A stretch of 64,000 nucleotides of DNA from Caulobacter segnis (GTDB lineage Bacteria > Pseudomonadota > Alphaproteobacteria > Caulobacterales > Caulobacteraceae): the NCBI RefSeq assembly GCF_029543125.1, contig NZ_JARQWW010000001.1:62001-126000 (forward strand), written 5' to 3'. The notes under the pieces were generated by a model that ran no database searches, was not told where the DNA came from, and saw nothing but the letters and a program-made list of their open reading frames with translations. This document shows positions 45,829-54,397 of this stretch, piece by piece. The stretch's first letter is position 1, and each line of letters begins with the position of its first letter. The position numbers and the translations under genes are program-made.

Positions 45829-46362
45829 TCAGGAAAGCGGCGCCGATGCGGGATCGATCACGACATCGCCCGAAAGGCCGTCCGCCCCGCCTTCGCGCAG
45901 GGCGCGCACAAGAAGGCGGCGCGCCTCCACCGGCCCAGGCAGATGGATGCCGACCGCCGCCTGAACGAAGCCGATCTTGGCGAAGAAGGGCGGATTGCCG
46001 ACCAGCAGCACCGCCGGCCAGGCCGCGCGCGCCGCCGCCTCGCAGGCCGCAGCCACCAGGGCCTGGCCCAGGCCTTCGCCCTGCCGCGACGGGTCCACGG
46101 CCAGCGGGCCCAGGAAGGCGCAGGGCGCGCCGCCGATCCGCACCGGCCACAACCGAACAGAGCCCACCACCTCGCCGTCGGAGCGTGCGGCGAAGCACAG
46201 GTCGGTCAGCGGACGGTTGCCCTCACGCAGGCGTTCCGACGTCTTCACGAAACGGCCCGGCCCGAAGGCGCGGTTCAGCAGCCTCTCGATGGGACCGGCG
46301 TCGGCCGGGGTCTCCAGGGAGATTTCGTAAGCGGCGTCGAGAGAAGCGGTGTTGACGGTCAT
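45829..46362 (-). CDS. GNAT family N-acetyltransferase
   Basis: The 177-residue protein has the GNAT fold: motif A with LGPLAVDPSRQGEGLGQALVAAACEAA (acetyl-CoA-binding RxxGxG/A), and the C-terminal VGNPPFFAKIGFVQA. The pattern (LAVDPSRQGxGLG, then PxFFxKxGF) is that of the YhbS-like subgroup. The acceptor is unknown. Start ATG 46362 has aagg nearby; the open frame extends to 46677 without family resemblance. Confidence 0.88.
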   Translation of the reverse strand: MTVNTASLDAAYEISLETPADAGPIERLLNRAFGPGRFVKTSERLREGNRPLTDLCFAARSDGEVVGSVRLWPVRIGGAPCAFLGPLAVDPSRQGEGLGQALVAAACEAAARAAWPAVLLVGNPPFFAKIGFVQAAVGIHLPGPVEARRLLVRALREGGADGLSGDVVIDPASAPLS

Positions 46363-46570
46363 CGGCCTTGGGCGAACGGAAGACGGGAGAGATGGCTCCC
46401 GGTCATCGCGGCCGGGAGGCGTTACGAGCGCGTCGAGCGCGGGGTTCGTCGCTGGCGTCGCATGCCTGCCCCACATAACCGTCAAAGATGACCGGCGCGC
46501 ATAAGGCTGATGACGCCCCGGGTCAACAGCGTTGCCATGGTCGAGGCTGCGGCGCATGGTGCCGCCGCCC

Positions 46571-47839
46571 ATGACCGAGCCATCATCCAGCGCCGACGCG
46601 CCCGCCGCAGCCTCCCTCAAAGCGCTGCTTCGCCAGCCTGATTTTCCCAAGTTCTGGGCCGCGCGCTTCATCGCCATCCTCGGCGTTCAGATCCAGGCCG
46701 TGGCCCTGGGCTGGCAGGTCTACGCCCTGGCGCGGGAGACGGGTCACACGGTGGCCGAGGGCGCCTTCTGGGTCGGGATGATCGGCTTGGCGCAGTTCCT
46801 GCCGCTGTTCTGCCTGACCCTGATCGCGGGCGAGGCCGCCGACCGCTATGACCGCCGCCGCACGGTGGTGATCTCGATCCTGGTGGACAGCTGCACCGCC
46901 GGGGTCCTGGCCTGGCTGGCCCTGACCGGACACACGGGCCTGTGGCCGATCTTCGCGGCGTCGGTGCTGTTCGGCGCATCGCGCGCCTTCCTGTCTCCCG
47001 CCAACAGCGCCATGGCCCCCATGCTGGTCCCGCGCGAGCTGCTGCCCCGCGCCATCGCCTGGAACTCCCTGGCCTGGCAGTCGGCGTCGATCATCGGCCC
47101 GGCCCTGGGCGGCCTGCTGTGCGCCGTCTCACCCGGCCTCGCCTTCGGCAGTTCGGTGGGCCTGTACCTGACCGCCGCCCTGCTGCTGTCGCTGATCCGC
47201 ACCCCCACCAAGCCCCAGGCCCAGCCCGGCTCCCGCGTGGCCCTGATCAAGGAGGGGCTGGCCTATGTGTGGAGCAACAAGATCGTCTTCGGCTCCATCT
47301 CGCTGGACCTCTTCGCGGTCTTGCTGGGCGGGGCCACGGCCCTGCTGCCGGTCTTCGCCCGCGACGTGCTGCACGTGGGACCGGAAGGGTTCGGCATCCT
47401 GCGCGCCGGGCCGGCCATCGGCGCGACCATCGTCGGCGTCTATCTGGCCGCCGTTCCGATCCGCCGGCACGCGGGCGTCGCCATGTTCACGGGGGTCGCC
47501 CTGTTCGGCCTCGCGACCATCGTCTTCGGCCTGTCCAAGTACCTGTGGCTGTCGGTCGGCGCGCTGGTGGTGTTGGGCGGCGCCGACATGGTCTCGGTCT
47601 TCATCCGCCAGACCCTGGTGCAGATCGTTACCCCCGACGCCATGCGCGGCCGGGTGGCGGCGGTTTCGGGTGTGTTCATCAGCGCGTCCAACGAACTGGG
47701 CGAGTTCGAAAGCGGCCTCGTCGCCCGTTTCATCGGCCCCGTGGCGGCGGCGGTGGTCGGCGGCGCGGGCGCCCTGGCGGTGACCGCCATCTGGGCCAAG
47801 CTGTTCCCGGTCCTGCGCAAGGCGGACCGACTGACCTAG
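46571..47839 (+). CDS. major facilitator superfamily exporter (EntS-like)
   Basis: About 422 residues with 12 predicted membrane helices. The loop 2-3 motif GEAADRYDRRRTVV and the symmetric ISASNELGEFESG region place it in the MFS-3/EntS-like group of exporters, which pump siderophores, drugs or unknown metabolites out of the cell. Start ATG 46571 or 46556 cannot be decided; neither has a strong ribosome site. It is divergent from a GNAT gene and converges with another, overlapping it by four bases. No siderophore genes are near. Confidence 0.88.
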   Translation: MTEPSSSADAPAAASLKALLRQPDFPKFWAARFIAILGVQIQAVALGWQVYALARETGHTVAEGAFWVGMIGLAQFLPLFCLTLIAGEAADRYDRRRTVVISILVDSCTAGVLAWLALTGHTGLWPIFAASVLFGASRAFLSPANSAMAPMLVPRELLPRAIAWNSLAWQSASIIGPALGGLLCAVSPGLAFGSSVGLYLTAALLLSLIRTPTKPQAQPGSRVALIKEGLAYVWSNKIVFGSISLDLFAVLLGGATALLPVFARDVLHVGPEGFGILRAGPAIGATIVGVYLAAVPIRRHAGVAMFTGVALFGLATIVFGLSKYLWLSVGALVVLGGADMVSVFIRQTLVQIVTPDAMRGRVAAVSGVFISASNELGEFESGLVARFIGPVAAAVVGGAGALAVTAIWAKLFPVLRKADRLT

Positions 47840-48315
47840 GCTTTGGCGAGGTCCCGCATGGCCTCGCCGTCCAGACGCCAGATGCGGTAGCTCTCCTGCC
47901 CCACGGCGCCTTGGCGAGCATAGAACGCCGCGCCGTCGAGATTGTAGTTCGACACCGCCCATTCCACGCGGGCGCAGCCTTCGTCGATCGCCCGCCTGGC
48001 CAGGCTGCCCAGCAGGATGCGGCCGACGCCCAGGCCACGCGCGGCGGGCCGCACGAACAGGTCCTCCAGATAGATGCCCCGCCGCCCGGTCCAGGTGGAG
48101 AAAGTGTAGAACCACACCGCCCCGCCCAGCGCCTCGCCATCACGCTCCGCGATGTCGCAGAACACGTGCGGCTCCGGCGCGAACAGGGCCGCCGCCAGGT
48201 CGGCGCGGGTGGCGTGCATGTAGTCCAGATCGCCCTGGTGCTCCGCCAGGTCACGGACAAAGCCGAACACCAGATCGAGATCGTCCGGCCCCGCGCGTCG
48301 CAGCGTGACGGTCAT
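47836..48315 (-). CDS. GNAT family N-acetyltransferase
   Basis: The 159-residue enzyme starts MTVTLRRAGPDDLDLVFGFVRDLAEHQG, typical of the diamine/thialysine acetyltransferase-like branch, and has IYLEDLFVRPAARGLGVGRILLGSLA (acetyl-CoA loop) and VEWAVSNYNLDGAAFYARQGA. This branch acetylates small amines such as spermidine or thialysine; the substrate here is not certain. ATG 48315 overlaps the stop of the SDR gene. Confidence 0.88.
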   Translation of the reverse strand: MTVTLRRAGPDDLDLVFGFVRDLAEHQGDLDYMHATRADLAAALFAPEPHVFCDIAERDGEALGGAVWFYTFSTWTGRRGIYLEDLFVRPAARGLGVGRILLGSLARRAIDEGCARVEWAVSNYNLDGAAFYARQGAVGQESYRIWRLDGEAMRDLAKA

Positions 48316-49271
48316 GCCCCGGTGGTCTCCCGCGACAGGTCCCACAAGCGATCCGCCGCCTGCGGATCAAGGGCGTGATCCATCACCCCGACCCAGGGCT
48401 TGTCCTTCGACCAGGGCACGGCCTGGGCGCAGTCCTCCAGATAGAGGCCGCCGACGCCCTCCAGTTCTTGCCCCACCGCCGCCCAGACGGAGGTGGAGGC
48501 GCCCTGCTGCGGCGTCTTGAAACCCTCGCGCGGCTTGCCGTTTTCATCCAGCCAGCCAAGCGCCTGCTGCTCCTCGATCGGCAGGTGGCGCTGCAGCGGC
48601 GTCAGGATGCCACCCGGCATGACCGCGTTGGCGCGCACGCCACGACCCTTGAACCGCTTGTCGAAACCCACGGCGAACAGGGAATTGGCGGTCTTGGCCT
48701 GACCGTAGCTCTCCCACTTGTCGTAAGGCCGCTGGCGATACTGCGGATCGTCGAAGTTCACGCCCGACCGGCGATGGCCGATGGAGGACAGCGACACAAC
48801 GCGGGAGGTCCGCCCCGGCCGCGACGTCGCTTCCAAAGCCGGCGCCAGCAGCACGGTCAGCAGGTAGTGTCCGAAATGGTTCGTGCCGATCTGCATCTCC
48901 AGCCCGTCCTCGGTCCGGTCGAGGGGGCAGGCCATGACGCCGGCGTTGTTGATCAGAAGGTCCAGCGGACGGTCGCCCCAGCGCTCGGCGAAGGCGCGGA
49001 TGGAAGCCTGGCTGGCGAGGTCGAGCATCGACCACTCCACCTTGCCCTTGGCGGTCCTGGCGATGTCGGCGACGGCGGCCTCCGCCAGATCGGGCTTGCG
49101 CACCGCGATGACCACGTCGGCGCCGGCCTCGGCCAGGGCGCGGGCGGTTTCGATCCCGATGCCGGTGGCGCCGCCGGTGACGATGGCCGTGCGGCCGGTC
49201 AGGTCATGACCCGCCACCACCTCCCGCGCCGTGGATGAACGCCCGAAGGACGAGGTTATGCGGTCAGACAT
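48312..49271 (-). CDS. short-chain dehydrogenase/reductase
   Basis: The 319-residue SDR has the nucleotide motif VTGGATGIGIETARAL (TGxxxGIG), NNAGVM, and the catalytic set with Ser in VSLSSIGHRR and Y-x3-K in YGQAKTANS. It belongs to the longer, protochlorophyllide reductase/retinol dehydrogenase-like group (insert between the catalytic Ser and Tyr). It uses NAD(P)H on an unknown alcohol or ketone. Translationally coupled to the GNAT gene. Confidence 0.9.
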   Translation of the reverse strand: MSDRITSSFGRSSTAREVVAGHDLTGRTAIVTGGATGIGIETARALAEAGADVVIAVRKPDLAEAAVADIARTAKGKVEWSMLDLASQASIRAFAERWGDRPLDLLINNAGVMACPLDRTEDGLEMQIGTNHFGHYLLTVLLAPALEATSRPGRTSRVVSLSSIGHRRSGVNFDDPQYRQRPYDKWESYGQAKTANSLFAVGFDKRFKGRGVRANAVMPGGILTPLQRHLPIEEQQALGWLDENGKPREGFKTPQQGASTSVWAAVGQELEGVGGLYLEDCAQAVPWSKDKPWVGVMDHALDPQAADRLWDLSRETTGA

Positions 49272-49316
49272 GGCGGCGTTTCCCTGGTTTTGGGAAACGC
49301 TACCACGGGCTTTGGA

Positions 49317-50087
49317 TCAGGCCACCTTGCTGAAGTCGGGCGGGCGGCGCTCGACGAAGGCGGAGAAGGCTTCACGCGCCTCGGCGGTCAGCAGGCGCTC
49401 GCCGAAGATCTTGCCTTCCGCATCCATCACTTCCTGGATGAAAGCGGCTTCACGCATCAGCTTCTTGGTGGCGACCACCGCGCCCAGCGGGCGCTGGGCC
49501 AGCTTGCGGGCGGCGTCCTCGGCGCAGGCCAGGACCTCCCCCGCCGGCAGGGCGGCGTTGGCGACGCCCAGGGTGGCGGCCTGTTCGCCGTCCAGCGCCT
49601 CGCCCAGGGCGAACATGGCGAAGGCGCGGGCATGGCCGATGCGCTGCGGCAGCAGCAGGCTGGACGCCGCCTCGGGCACCAGGGCCAGGTTCACGAAGGG
49701 GGTGGTCAGCTTGGCGTCCTTGGCCACGAAGACCAGGTCACAATGCAACAGCATGGTCGTGCCGACGCCGACCGCCAGCCCCTCCACCGCCGCCACCAGC
49801 GGCTTGTTCGCCCAGGCCAGGGCCGACAGGAAGCGCAGCACGTGCCGCTCGCCGGTGAAGGCGCCCGTCGCCTGGGCCGCGAAGTCCATCAGGTCGTTGC
49901 CGGAGGTGAAGACCCCGCCCTCGCCATGGATCAGCACGGCGCGGATGTCGCTGTCCGTCTCCGCCTGCTCCAGCGCGTCCGCCAGCACGCCGTACATGGC
50001 GTTGGTGATGGCGTTCTTCTTATCCGGCCGGGCGAAGGTCAGGCGCATCACGCCGTCTTCGACAGCCACGCGAACGGGTTCGGTCAT
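49317..50087 (-). CDS. enoyl-CoA hydratase/isomerase (crotonase family)
   Basis: The 256-residue protein has the crotonase core: the LTFARPDKKNAITNAMY N-terminus, an oxyanion-hole Gly in GEGGVFTSGNDLMDF, and KPLVAAVEGLAVGVGTTMLLHCDLVF. The two catalytic Glu of true hydratases are not both evident (G-V-F-T-S-GNDL carries Asp), which points to an isomerase or another crotonase reaction. It follows the MarR gene by 16 bases on the same strand. Role in fatty or aromatic acid breakdown is likely but unspecified. Confidence 0.88.
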   Translation of the reverse strand: MTEPVRVAVEDGVMRLTFARPDKKNAITNAMYGVLADALEQAETDSDIRAVLIHGEGGVFTSGNDLMDFAAQATGAFTGERHVLRFLSALAWANKPLVAAVEGLAVGVGTTMLLHCDLVFVAKDAKLTTPFVNLALVPEAASSLLLPQRIGHARAFAMFALGEALDGEQAATLGVANAALPAGEVLACAEDAARKLAQRPLGAVVATKKLMREAAFIQEVMDAEGKIFGERLLTAEAREAFSAFVERRPPDFSKVA

Positions 50088-50103
50088 CTCCGGATCTTTC
50101 TGT

Positions 50104-50544
50104 CTATTCCGCCCGCCGGAATTTCTCCGACAGGCTGGTCAGCCAGCGGCTGACAATCTGCATCTCTTCGTCCGTGAAGCCTTCGGTGAGCTTCTCGTTG
50201 ATCTCGGCCAGGCCGGCCTTGGCGGTCGCCCGCGCATCCCGGCCCTTGTCCGTGAGATGAAGACGCAGCGACCGGCCGTCCTCGGCGTCGGGGCGGCGTT
50301 CCACCAGCCCGGCGCGTTCGGAGCGATCCACCAGACCCGTCATGGCCGACGGAGCCACATCCAGGGCTTCCGCCGCCTCGCCGATCAGGGCGCCGTCACG
50401 ATTGCCCAGGAAGAACAGCAGTCCCGCCTGGGCGCCGGTCAGGCCGTCCTTGCTGGACGCCATCCGCCCCTCCACCCAGCGCTGCACACGGCGTTGCCCG
50501 GCGGAAAGCAGGAAATACCAGCGACGGTCGATCGTCTTCGTCAT
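50104..50544 (-). CDS. MarR-family transcriptional regulator
   Basis: The 146-residue regulator has the winged helix: LTGAQAGLLFFLGNRDGALIGEAAEALDVAPSAMTGLVDRSERAGLVERRPDAEDGRSLRLHLT-type order, with the recognition helix in PSAMTGLVDRSERAGL and the wing DAEDGRSLRL. It is first in an operon with the crotonase gene and probably autoregulated via the palindrome at 50563-50574, relieved by a small acid or acyl-CoA ligand. Confidence 0.9.
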   Translation of the reverse strand: MTKTIDRRWYFLLSAGQRRVQRWVEGRMASSKDGLTGAQAGLLFFLGNRDGALIGEAAEALDVAPSAMTGLVDRSERAGLVERRPDAEDGRSLRLHLTDKGRDARATAKAGLAEINEKLTEGFTDEEMQIVSRWLTSLSEKFRRAE

Positions 50545-50562
50545 CTCATATCCAGATTATAA

Positions 50563-50574
50563 TTCGCGTGCGAA
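50563..50574. promoter_or_regulatory. candidate MarR operator
   Basis: The near-perfect palindrome TTCGCGTGCGAA, flanked by AT-rich sequence (attataa, atatca), lies 18-30 bases upstream of the MarR start codon in the only short gap between the MBL and MarR genes. The local AT-rich content contrasts with its surroundings and suits a promoter-operator. Binding is inferred. Confidence 0.5.
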
Positions 50575-50577
50575 ATA

Positions 50578-51678
50578 TCAAGCATCTTCTTGAAGGGGCC
50601 CGGCGGCCCGGTACCAGAGCACACCTTCACCGTCAGGCTCGACCACAACCGAGCCGCGGTGAACCAGACAGTTCAGGTGCGCGATCGCCTCCCCTGTCGC
50701 CATCCCCAACAGGTCCGGACCGATCACCCGCGCGAACAGCAGGGAGAACACGTCCACCGCACGCCTCGGCCCTTCGCGCAGGGTCTTCTCCAGCCGGGCC
50801 AGGGCCCGCTCATGCCCCGCGATCAGGTGGTCGATGCGCGAATGCAGGCCGTGAAAGGGATCGTTGTGCGCCGGCAGGACCAGCACATCCTCGGGAACGA
50901 CCGACTTCACCCGCGCCAGTGAGGTCAGCCAATCCTTCATGGGATCAGCCTGCGGCTCGGTCGGGAAGACCGAGACGTTGGACGAGATCTTGGGCAGCAC
51001 CTGATCGCCGCTGATCAGCAGCTTCAGCTCCGGCTGCCACAGGCAGGCGTGTTCGGGCGAATGGCCGGAGCCGACCACCACCGTCCACGGCCGCCCGCCG
51101 ATCTCGAAGATCTCGCCGTCGACTATGCGGCGATAGCTGTCCGGCAAGGCGTGGACCGCGCGGCCGAAGCCGCCGAACTTCACCTGATAGTGCTCGATCG
51201 CCGCCTCGTCCCAGCCGGCGGCGCGATAGAAACGCACCCCGTCCTGCGGCGCCTCGCGCCCGGTGTCGGCCACCAACATGCGGCACTGGAAATACTCCAG
51301 CCGGGTCATCCAAAGGCGGCAGTCGAACTTGCGGGTCATCCAGCCGGCCAGGCCGATGTGGTCGGGATGAAGGTGGGTGACGATCACCCGCCTCACCGGC
51401 CGTCCGCCCAGCGCCCCGGCGAACGCCGCGCGCCAGCCGTCCTTGGTCGGCGGGGTGGCCATTCCGGTATCGACGATCGCCCAGCCTTCGCCGTCCTCGA
51501 TCGCCCAGACATTGATGAAACCCAGGGATCCGCCCAGCGGCTGACGCAACCACAGGACGCCGGGGGCGACCTCGACCGCATCGCCCGCGCCTGATTCGGG
51601 CGCGGTCTCGAACGGGTAGCTCAGCCGTGCGCGGCGCGGCTCCGGCTCGGCGGTTTCAAATCCATCCCGCAACATCAT
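50578..51678 (-). CDS. MBL-fold metallo-hydrolase
   Basis: The 366-residue protein has the metallo-beta-lactamase fold: the metal motif THLHPDHIG, Asp in IVDTGMA, GSGHSPEHACLW with the following His, and ISGDQVLPKISSNV with the bridging Asp. The extended C-terminal helix region marks the glyoxalase II-like/BLH group found in lipid and aromatic degradation loci. Two ATGs (51678, 51675) follow cgggag closely; the exact start is uncertain. It is upstream of the MarR-crotonase operon on the same strand. Confidence 0.87.
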   Translation of the reverse strand: MMLRDGFETAEPEPRRARLSYPFETAPESGAGDAVEVAPGVLWLRQPLGGSLGFINVWAIEDGEGWAIVDTGMATPPTKDGWRAAFAGALGGRPVRRVIVTHLHPDHIGLAGWMTRKFDCRLWMTRLEYFQCRMLVADTGREAPQDGVRFYRAAGWDEAAIEHYQVKFGGFGRAVHALPDSYRRIVDGEIFEIGGRPWTVVVGSGHSPEHACLWQPELKLLISGDQVLPKISSNVSVFPTEPQADPMKDWLTSLARVKSVVPEDVLVLPAHNDPFHGLHSRIDHLIAGHERALARLEKTLREGPRRAVDVFSLLFARVIGPDLLGMATGEAIAHLNCLVHRGSVVVEPDGEGVLWYRAAGPLQEDA

Positions 51679-51806
51679 CTCCCGTTTTTCGCCATCATCG
51701 GTGTTTAGAGGCTTAGGTCCAACCCCAAGGCCGAACGGCCATCTTGACCCTGCCCCGGCGCTCGCGCTTATGGGCGGATCGGGGAATGTCCAGGAGATCA
51801 AAACCC

Positions 51807-53126
51807 ATGAAGCTGTTCGGGATAGCGTTGGCCGCGATGGCCGTCGCCGCCCTGGGCGGAGCCGCACAGGCCGCGCCCAAGGAAGACAAGACCAAGGCGC
51901 AGGGCATGGCCGAAGCGCCGGCCGTCATCCAGGCCGCCGGCCTGGCCTGCACCCTCGCCGACGCGCGTTTCATCGCCAAGAACACCGACAAGGCCACCAA
52001 GGTCGATTCGAGCTACTACGAAGTGAACTGCTCGGAAGGCGGCGGCTACGTCCTGGTGGGCAAGTCGGATGGCTCCAAGCCGGGCGCCTTCACCTGCCTC
52101 GAAACCGGCCAACCCCGCCCGGACGGCAAGCCGTCGGGTCTGGAATGCAAGCTGCCGGGCAACGCTGACGCCCTGGCCGGCATGAAGCCGTTCGTCGCCA
52201 AGTCGGGCGTGCCCTGCGAAGTCGAAAAGGCCCGCTCGATCGGCGCCGGCGCCAAGGCCGCCTACTTCGAAGTCGCCTGCAAGGGCGGCTCCGGCTACAT
52301 CATGAGCACCTCGTCCCCGCCGAACCCGGCCCAGGAAGTAGTGATGCAAAGCTGCCTGCTCTATGAGCCGGGCGGCAACGTGTCCTGCACCCTGACCGAC
52401 CGCGCCGCCCAACTGGCCGTCGTCGACCAGCTCGCCGCCCAGTCGGACAAGAACTGCGCCGTGAAGGAAAAGCGCTACGTCCTCAGCACCAAGGACGGCT
52501 CGAACTACTTCGAAGCCTCCTGCCAGGACGGCAAGGGCTACATGTTCCAGCAAGCCGCCACCGGCAAGCTGGAGCGCGCCATCGACTGCGCCCAGGCCGA
52601 ATTCGTCGGCGGCGGCTGCACCCTGACCGACGCCCGCGCGGCCCAGACCGAGCAGGCGGCGCTCTACACCCGTCTGGCCAAGAAGGGCGGCTTCGACTGC
52701 GACGTCGCCAAGTACGGCATGCTGCCGGCCCGCGTCGCCGGCGTGGAAGTCGTCGAACTGCAGTGCTCGAACCGTCCGGACGGCGCCATCGGCGAGTTCG
52801 GCGCCAACACCGCCAAGTTCCACAACTGCGTCCTGGCCGAGTTCGCCGGCTACCGCTGCTCCTTCACCAAGAAGGAGCCCTACTACCCGGGCCTGACCCA
52901 GCACCTCGTCAAGTTCGGCAAGGGCAGCTGCCAGGTTTCGGACGTGCGCGGCATCGGTTCGACCGACACCGACGGTTATCTGGAAGTCGCTTGCTCGGAC
53001 GGCCTGCCCGGTTGGGTTTTGGTCTTCCCTAAAGGCACGGATCAGCCCAAGGAGCTCCTGAGCTGCGTTCAGGCCAAGGGCGTCGGCGGCGGCTGCAAGC
53101 TGCCCACGAACGTGACGAAGAGATAA
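51807..53126 (+). CDS. secreted protein with five four-cysteine repeats
   Basis: No known family recognised. The 439-residue product has a signal peptide (1-23, ALGGAAQAAP) and then five tandem repeats of about 80 residues. Each has four Cys: 48/75/97/114, 137/158/183/194, 217/239/261/271, 298/320/341/351, 375/396/420/430. These are all 20 Cys of the protein. Repeats share the pattern C-x-V-x-x-A-R, then YxEVxC-x-x-G-x-GY, then a C-x6-8-GGxC-x-LT turn. An even Cys number per repeat suggests intramolecular disulfides and periplasmic or surface location. It is followed by a strong terminator and appears to be a single-gene unit. Confidence 0.8.
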   Translation: MKLFGIALAAMAVAALGGAAQAAPKEDKTKAQGMAEAPAVIQAAGLACTLADARFIAKNTDKATKVDSSYYEVNCSEGGGYVLVGKSDGSKPGAFTCLETGQPRPDGKPSGLECKLPGNADALAGMKPFVAKSGVPCEVEKARSIGAGAKAAYFEVACKGGSGYIMSTSSPPNPAQEVVMQSCLLYEPGGNVSCTLTDRAAQLAVVDQLAAQSDKNCAVKEKRYVLSTKDGSNYFEASCQDGKGYMFQQAATGKLERAIDCAQAEFVGGGCTLTDARAAQTEQAALYTRLAKKGGFDCDVAKYGMLPARVAGVEVVELQCSNRPDGAIGEFGANTAKFHNCVLAEFAGYRCSFTKKEPYYPGLTQHLVKFGKGSCQVSDVRGIGSTDTDGYLEVACSDGLPGWVLVFPKGTDQPKELLSCVQAKGVGGGCKLPTNVTKR

Positions 53127-53155
53127 GTCCGGTCCCGGATCGGATACTGTAGGAG

Positions 53156-53183
53156 CCCCGCCGGAGCGATCCGGCGGGGTTTT
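53156..53183 (+). terminator. Rho-independent terminator after the cysteine-repeat gene
   Basis: A perfect 10-bp stem, ccccgccgga with tccggcgggg around a gcga loop, is followed by ttttct. It abuts the stop codon of the convergent sigma factor gene. Confidence 0.9.
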
Positions 53184-54392
53184 CTACATCTGGAGCGCCG
53201 TCAGACGGCGTTGCAGGAACAGGCGCTCCGCCGGCGGCGGATCAAGCGCCAGAGCGGCGGTGTAGGCCGCGCGCGCTTCATCCAGGCGCCCGGCCGTCGC
53301 GCACAGCGCCGCCCGCGCCGCCTGATAGGGCAGCCAGTCCCTCGGCGCTCCAGCAGTCTCAAGCGCGGCCAGACCGGCGTCGGCGCCCTGAGCTTCGGCC
53401 GCTGCGACCGCTCGGTTCACCCGCGTCACGGTATCGCGCCGGAAGAACAGCAGAGCGTCATACAGTTCGACGATGTCCGCCCACGGCGTGACGCCCGTCT
53501 CCAGGCGGGAAAGATGCGCCCCATGGATCGCCGCCAGAATCTGGCGTGGTCCCGGCCGCCGCAACGTCGCGGCCCGATCCAGCAAGCGAGCGCCTTCCTC
53601 GATCATCGGCGAGAGCCACAGGTCCGGCTCCTGCTCGCTGACCGGGACCATGGCGCCGAGCTCGTCCAGCCGCGCGGGCCGACGCGCCTCCGCGAAACGG
53701 ACCAGGGCGGCCAGGGCCAGCACCTCGGGCTCATCCGGCAGCAGCTCCGCCAGGACGCCGGAGAGACGCAGCACCTCCGGTCCAAGTTCGGCGGCCTCGC
53801 TGGCTCCAGCGGCGTCTTGGTAGGCCTGGGCGTAGGCGATCTCCAGGGTGGTGAGCACCGCCTCCAGACGCTCCGGCCAGGCGGCGCGCCCCGGAACCTC
53901 GAACGGCACGCCAGCGTCGCGAATCTTGCGCTTGGCGCGGGTGATCCGCTGCAGAATGGCGGGCTCGGCGACCAGGAAGGCGCGGGCCAGACGCTGGACG
54001 GAAAGACCGCAGACCACCCTCAGGGTCAGGGCGACACGGGCCTCCGGCGCGATGGCCGGGTGACAGCAGGCGAAGATCAATCCCAGGCGCTCATCGGGGA
54101 ACGGCCGGTCAGCGGCCATCAGCAGCGCCTCCGGGTCCGGCTCGGGCGGCGGCAGGTCCGGCTTCAGCCGCGCCCGGACGGCGGCCCGCCGTTTCAGGTC
54201 AACGGCGCGCCTCACGGCGGCGGCGTACAGCCAGGCGGCGGGATCGCGGGGCGGCGCATCGGACCAGACGGCCAGGGCGCGCTCGCAGGTGTCGGCGAAG
54301 GCGTCCTCCGCCAGATCCAGGTCGCGGAAGCGCGCCGCCAGGGCGGCGACCACCCTGGCCCCGTGGGCGCGGAAAGCCGCCTCCGCCCCCAT
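53184..54392 (-). CDS. ECF42-type sigma factor with C-terminal TPR-like extension
   Basis: The 402-residue protein has ECF sigma regions 2 (FRDLDLAEDAFADTCERALAVWSDAPPRDPAAWLYAAAVRRAVD) and 4 (LTLRVVCGLSVQRLARAFLVAEPAILQRITRAKRKIRDA), then a long helical C-terminal domain of about 220 residues found in the ECF41/42 groups. The adjacent gene encodes the DGPF/YCII-like partner that defines ECF42. In characterised ECF42 cases the C-terminal extension is needed for activity. No anti-sigma factor gene is nearby. Its ATG lies 5 bases after the DGPF stop. Confidence 0.9.
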   Translation of the reverse strand: MGAEAAFRAHGARVVAALAARFRDLDLAEDAFADTCERALAVWSDAPPRDPAAWLYAAAVRRAVDLKRRAAVRARLKPDLPPPEPDPEALLMAADRPFPDERLGLIFACCHPAIAPEARVALTLRVVCGLSVQRLARAFLVAEPAILQRITRAKRKIRDAGVPFEVPGRAAWPERLEAVLTTLEIAYAQAYQDAAGASEAAELGPEVLRLSGVLAELLPDEPEVLALAALVRFAEARRPARLDELGAMVPVSEQEPDLWLSPMIEEGARLLDRAATLRRPGPRQILAAIHGAHLSRLETGVTPWADIVELYDALLFFRRDTVTRVNRAVAAAEAQGADAGLAALETAGAPRDWLPYQAARAALCATAGRLDEARAAYTAALALDPPPAERLFLQRRLTALQM

Positions 54393-54397
54393 CCCGA

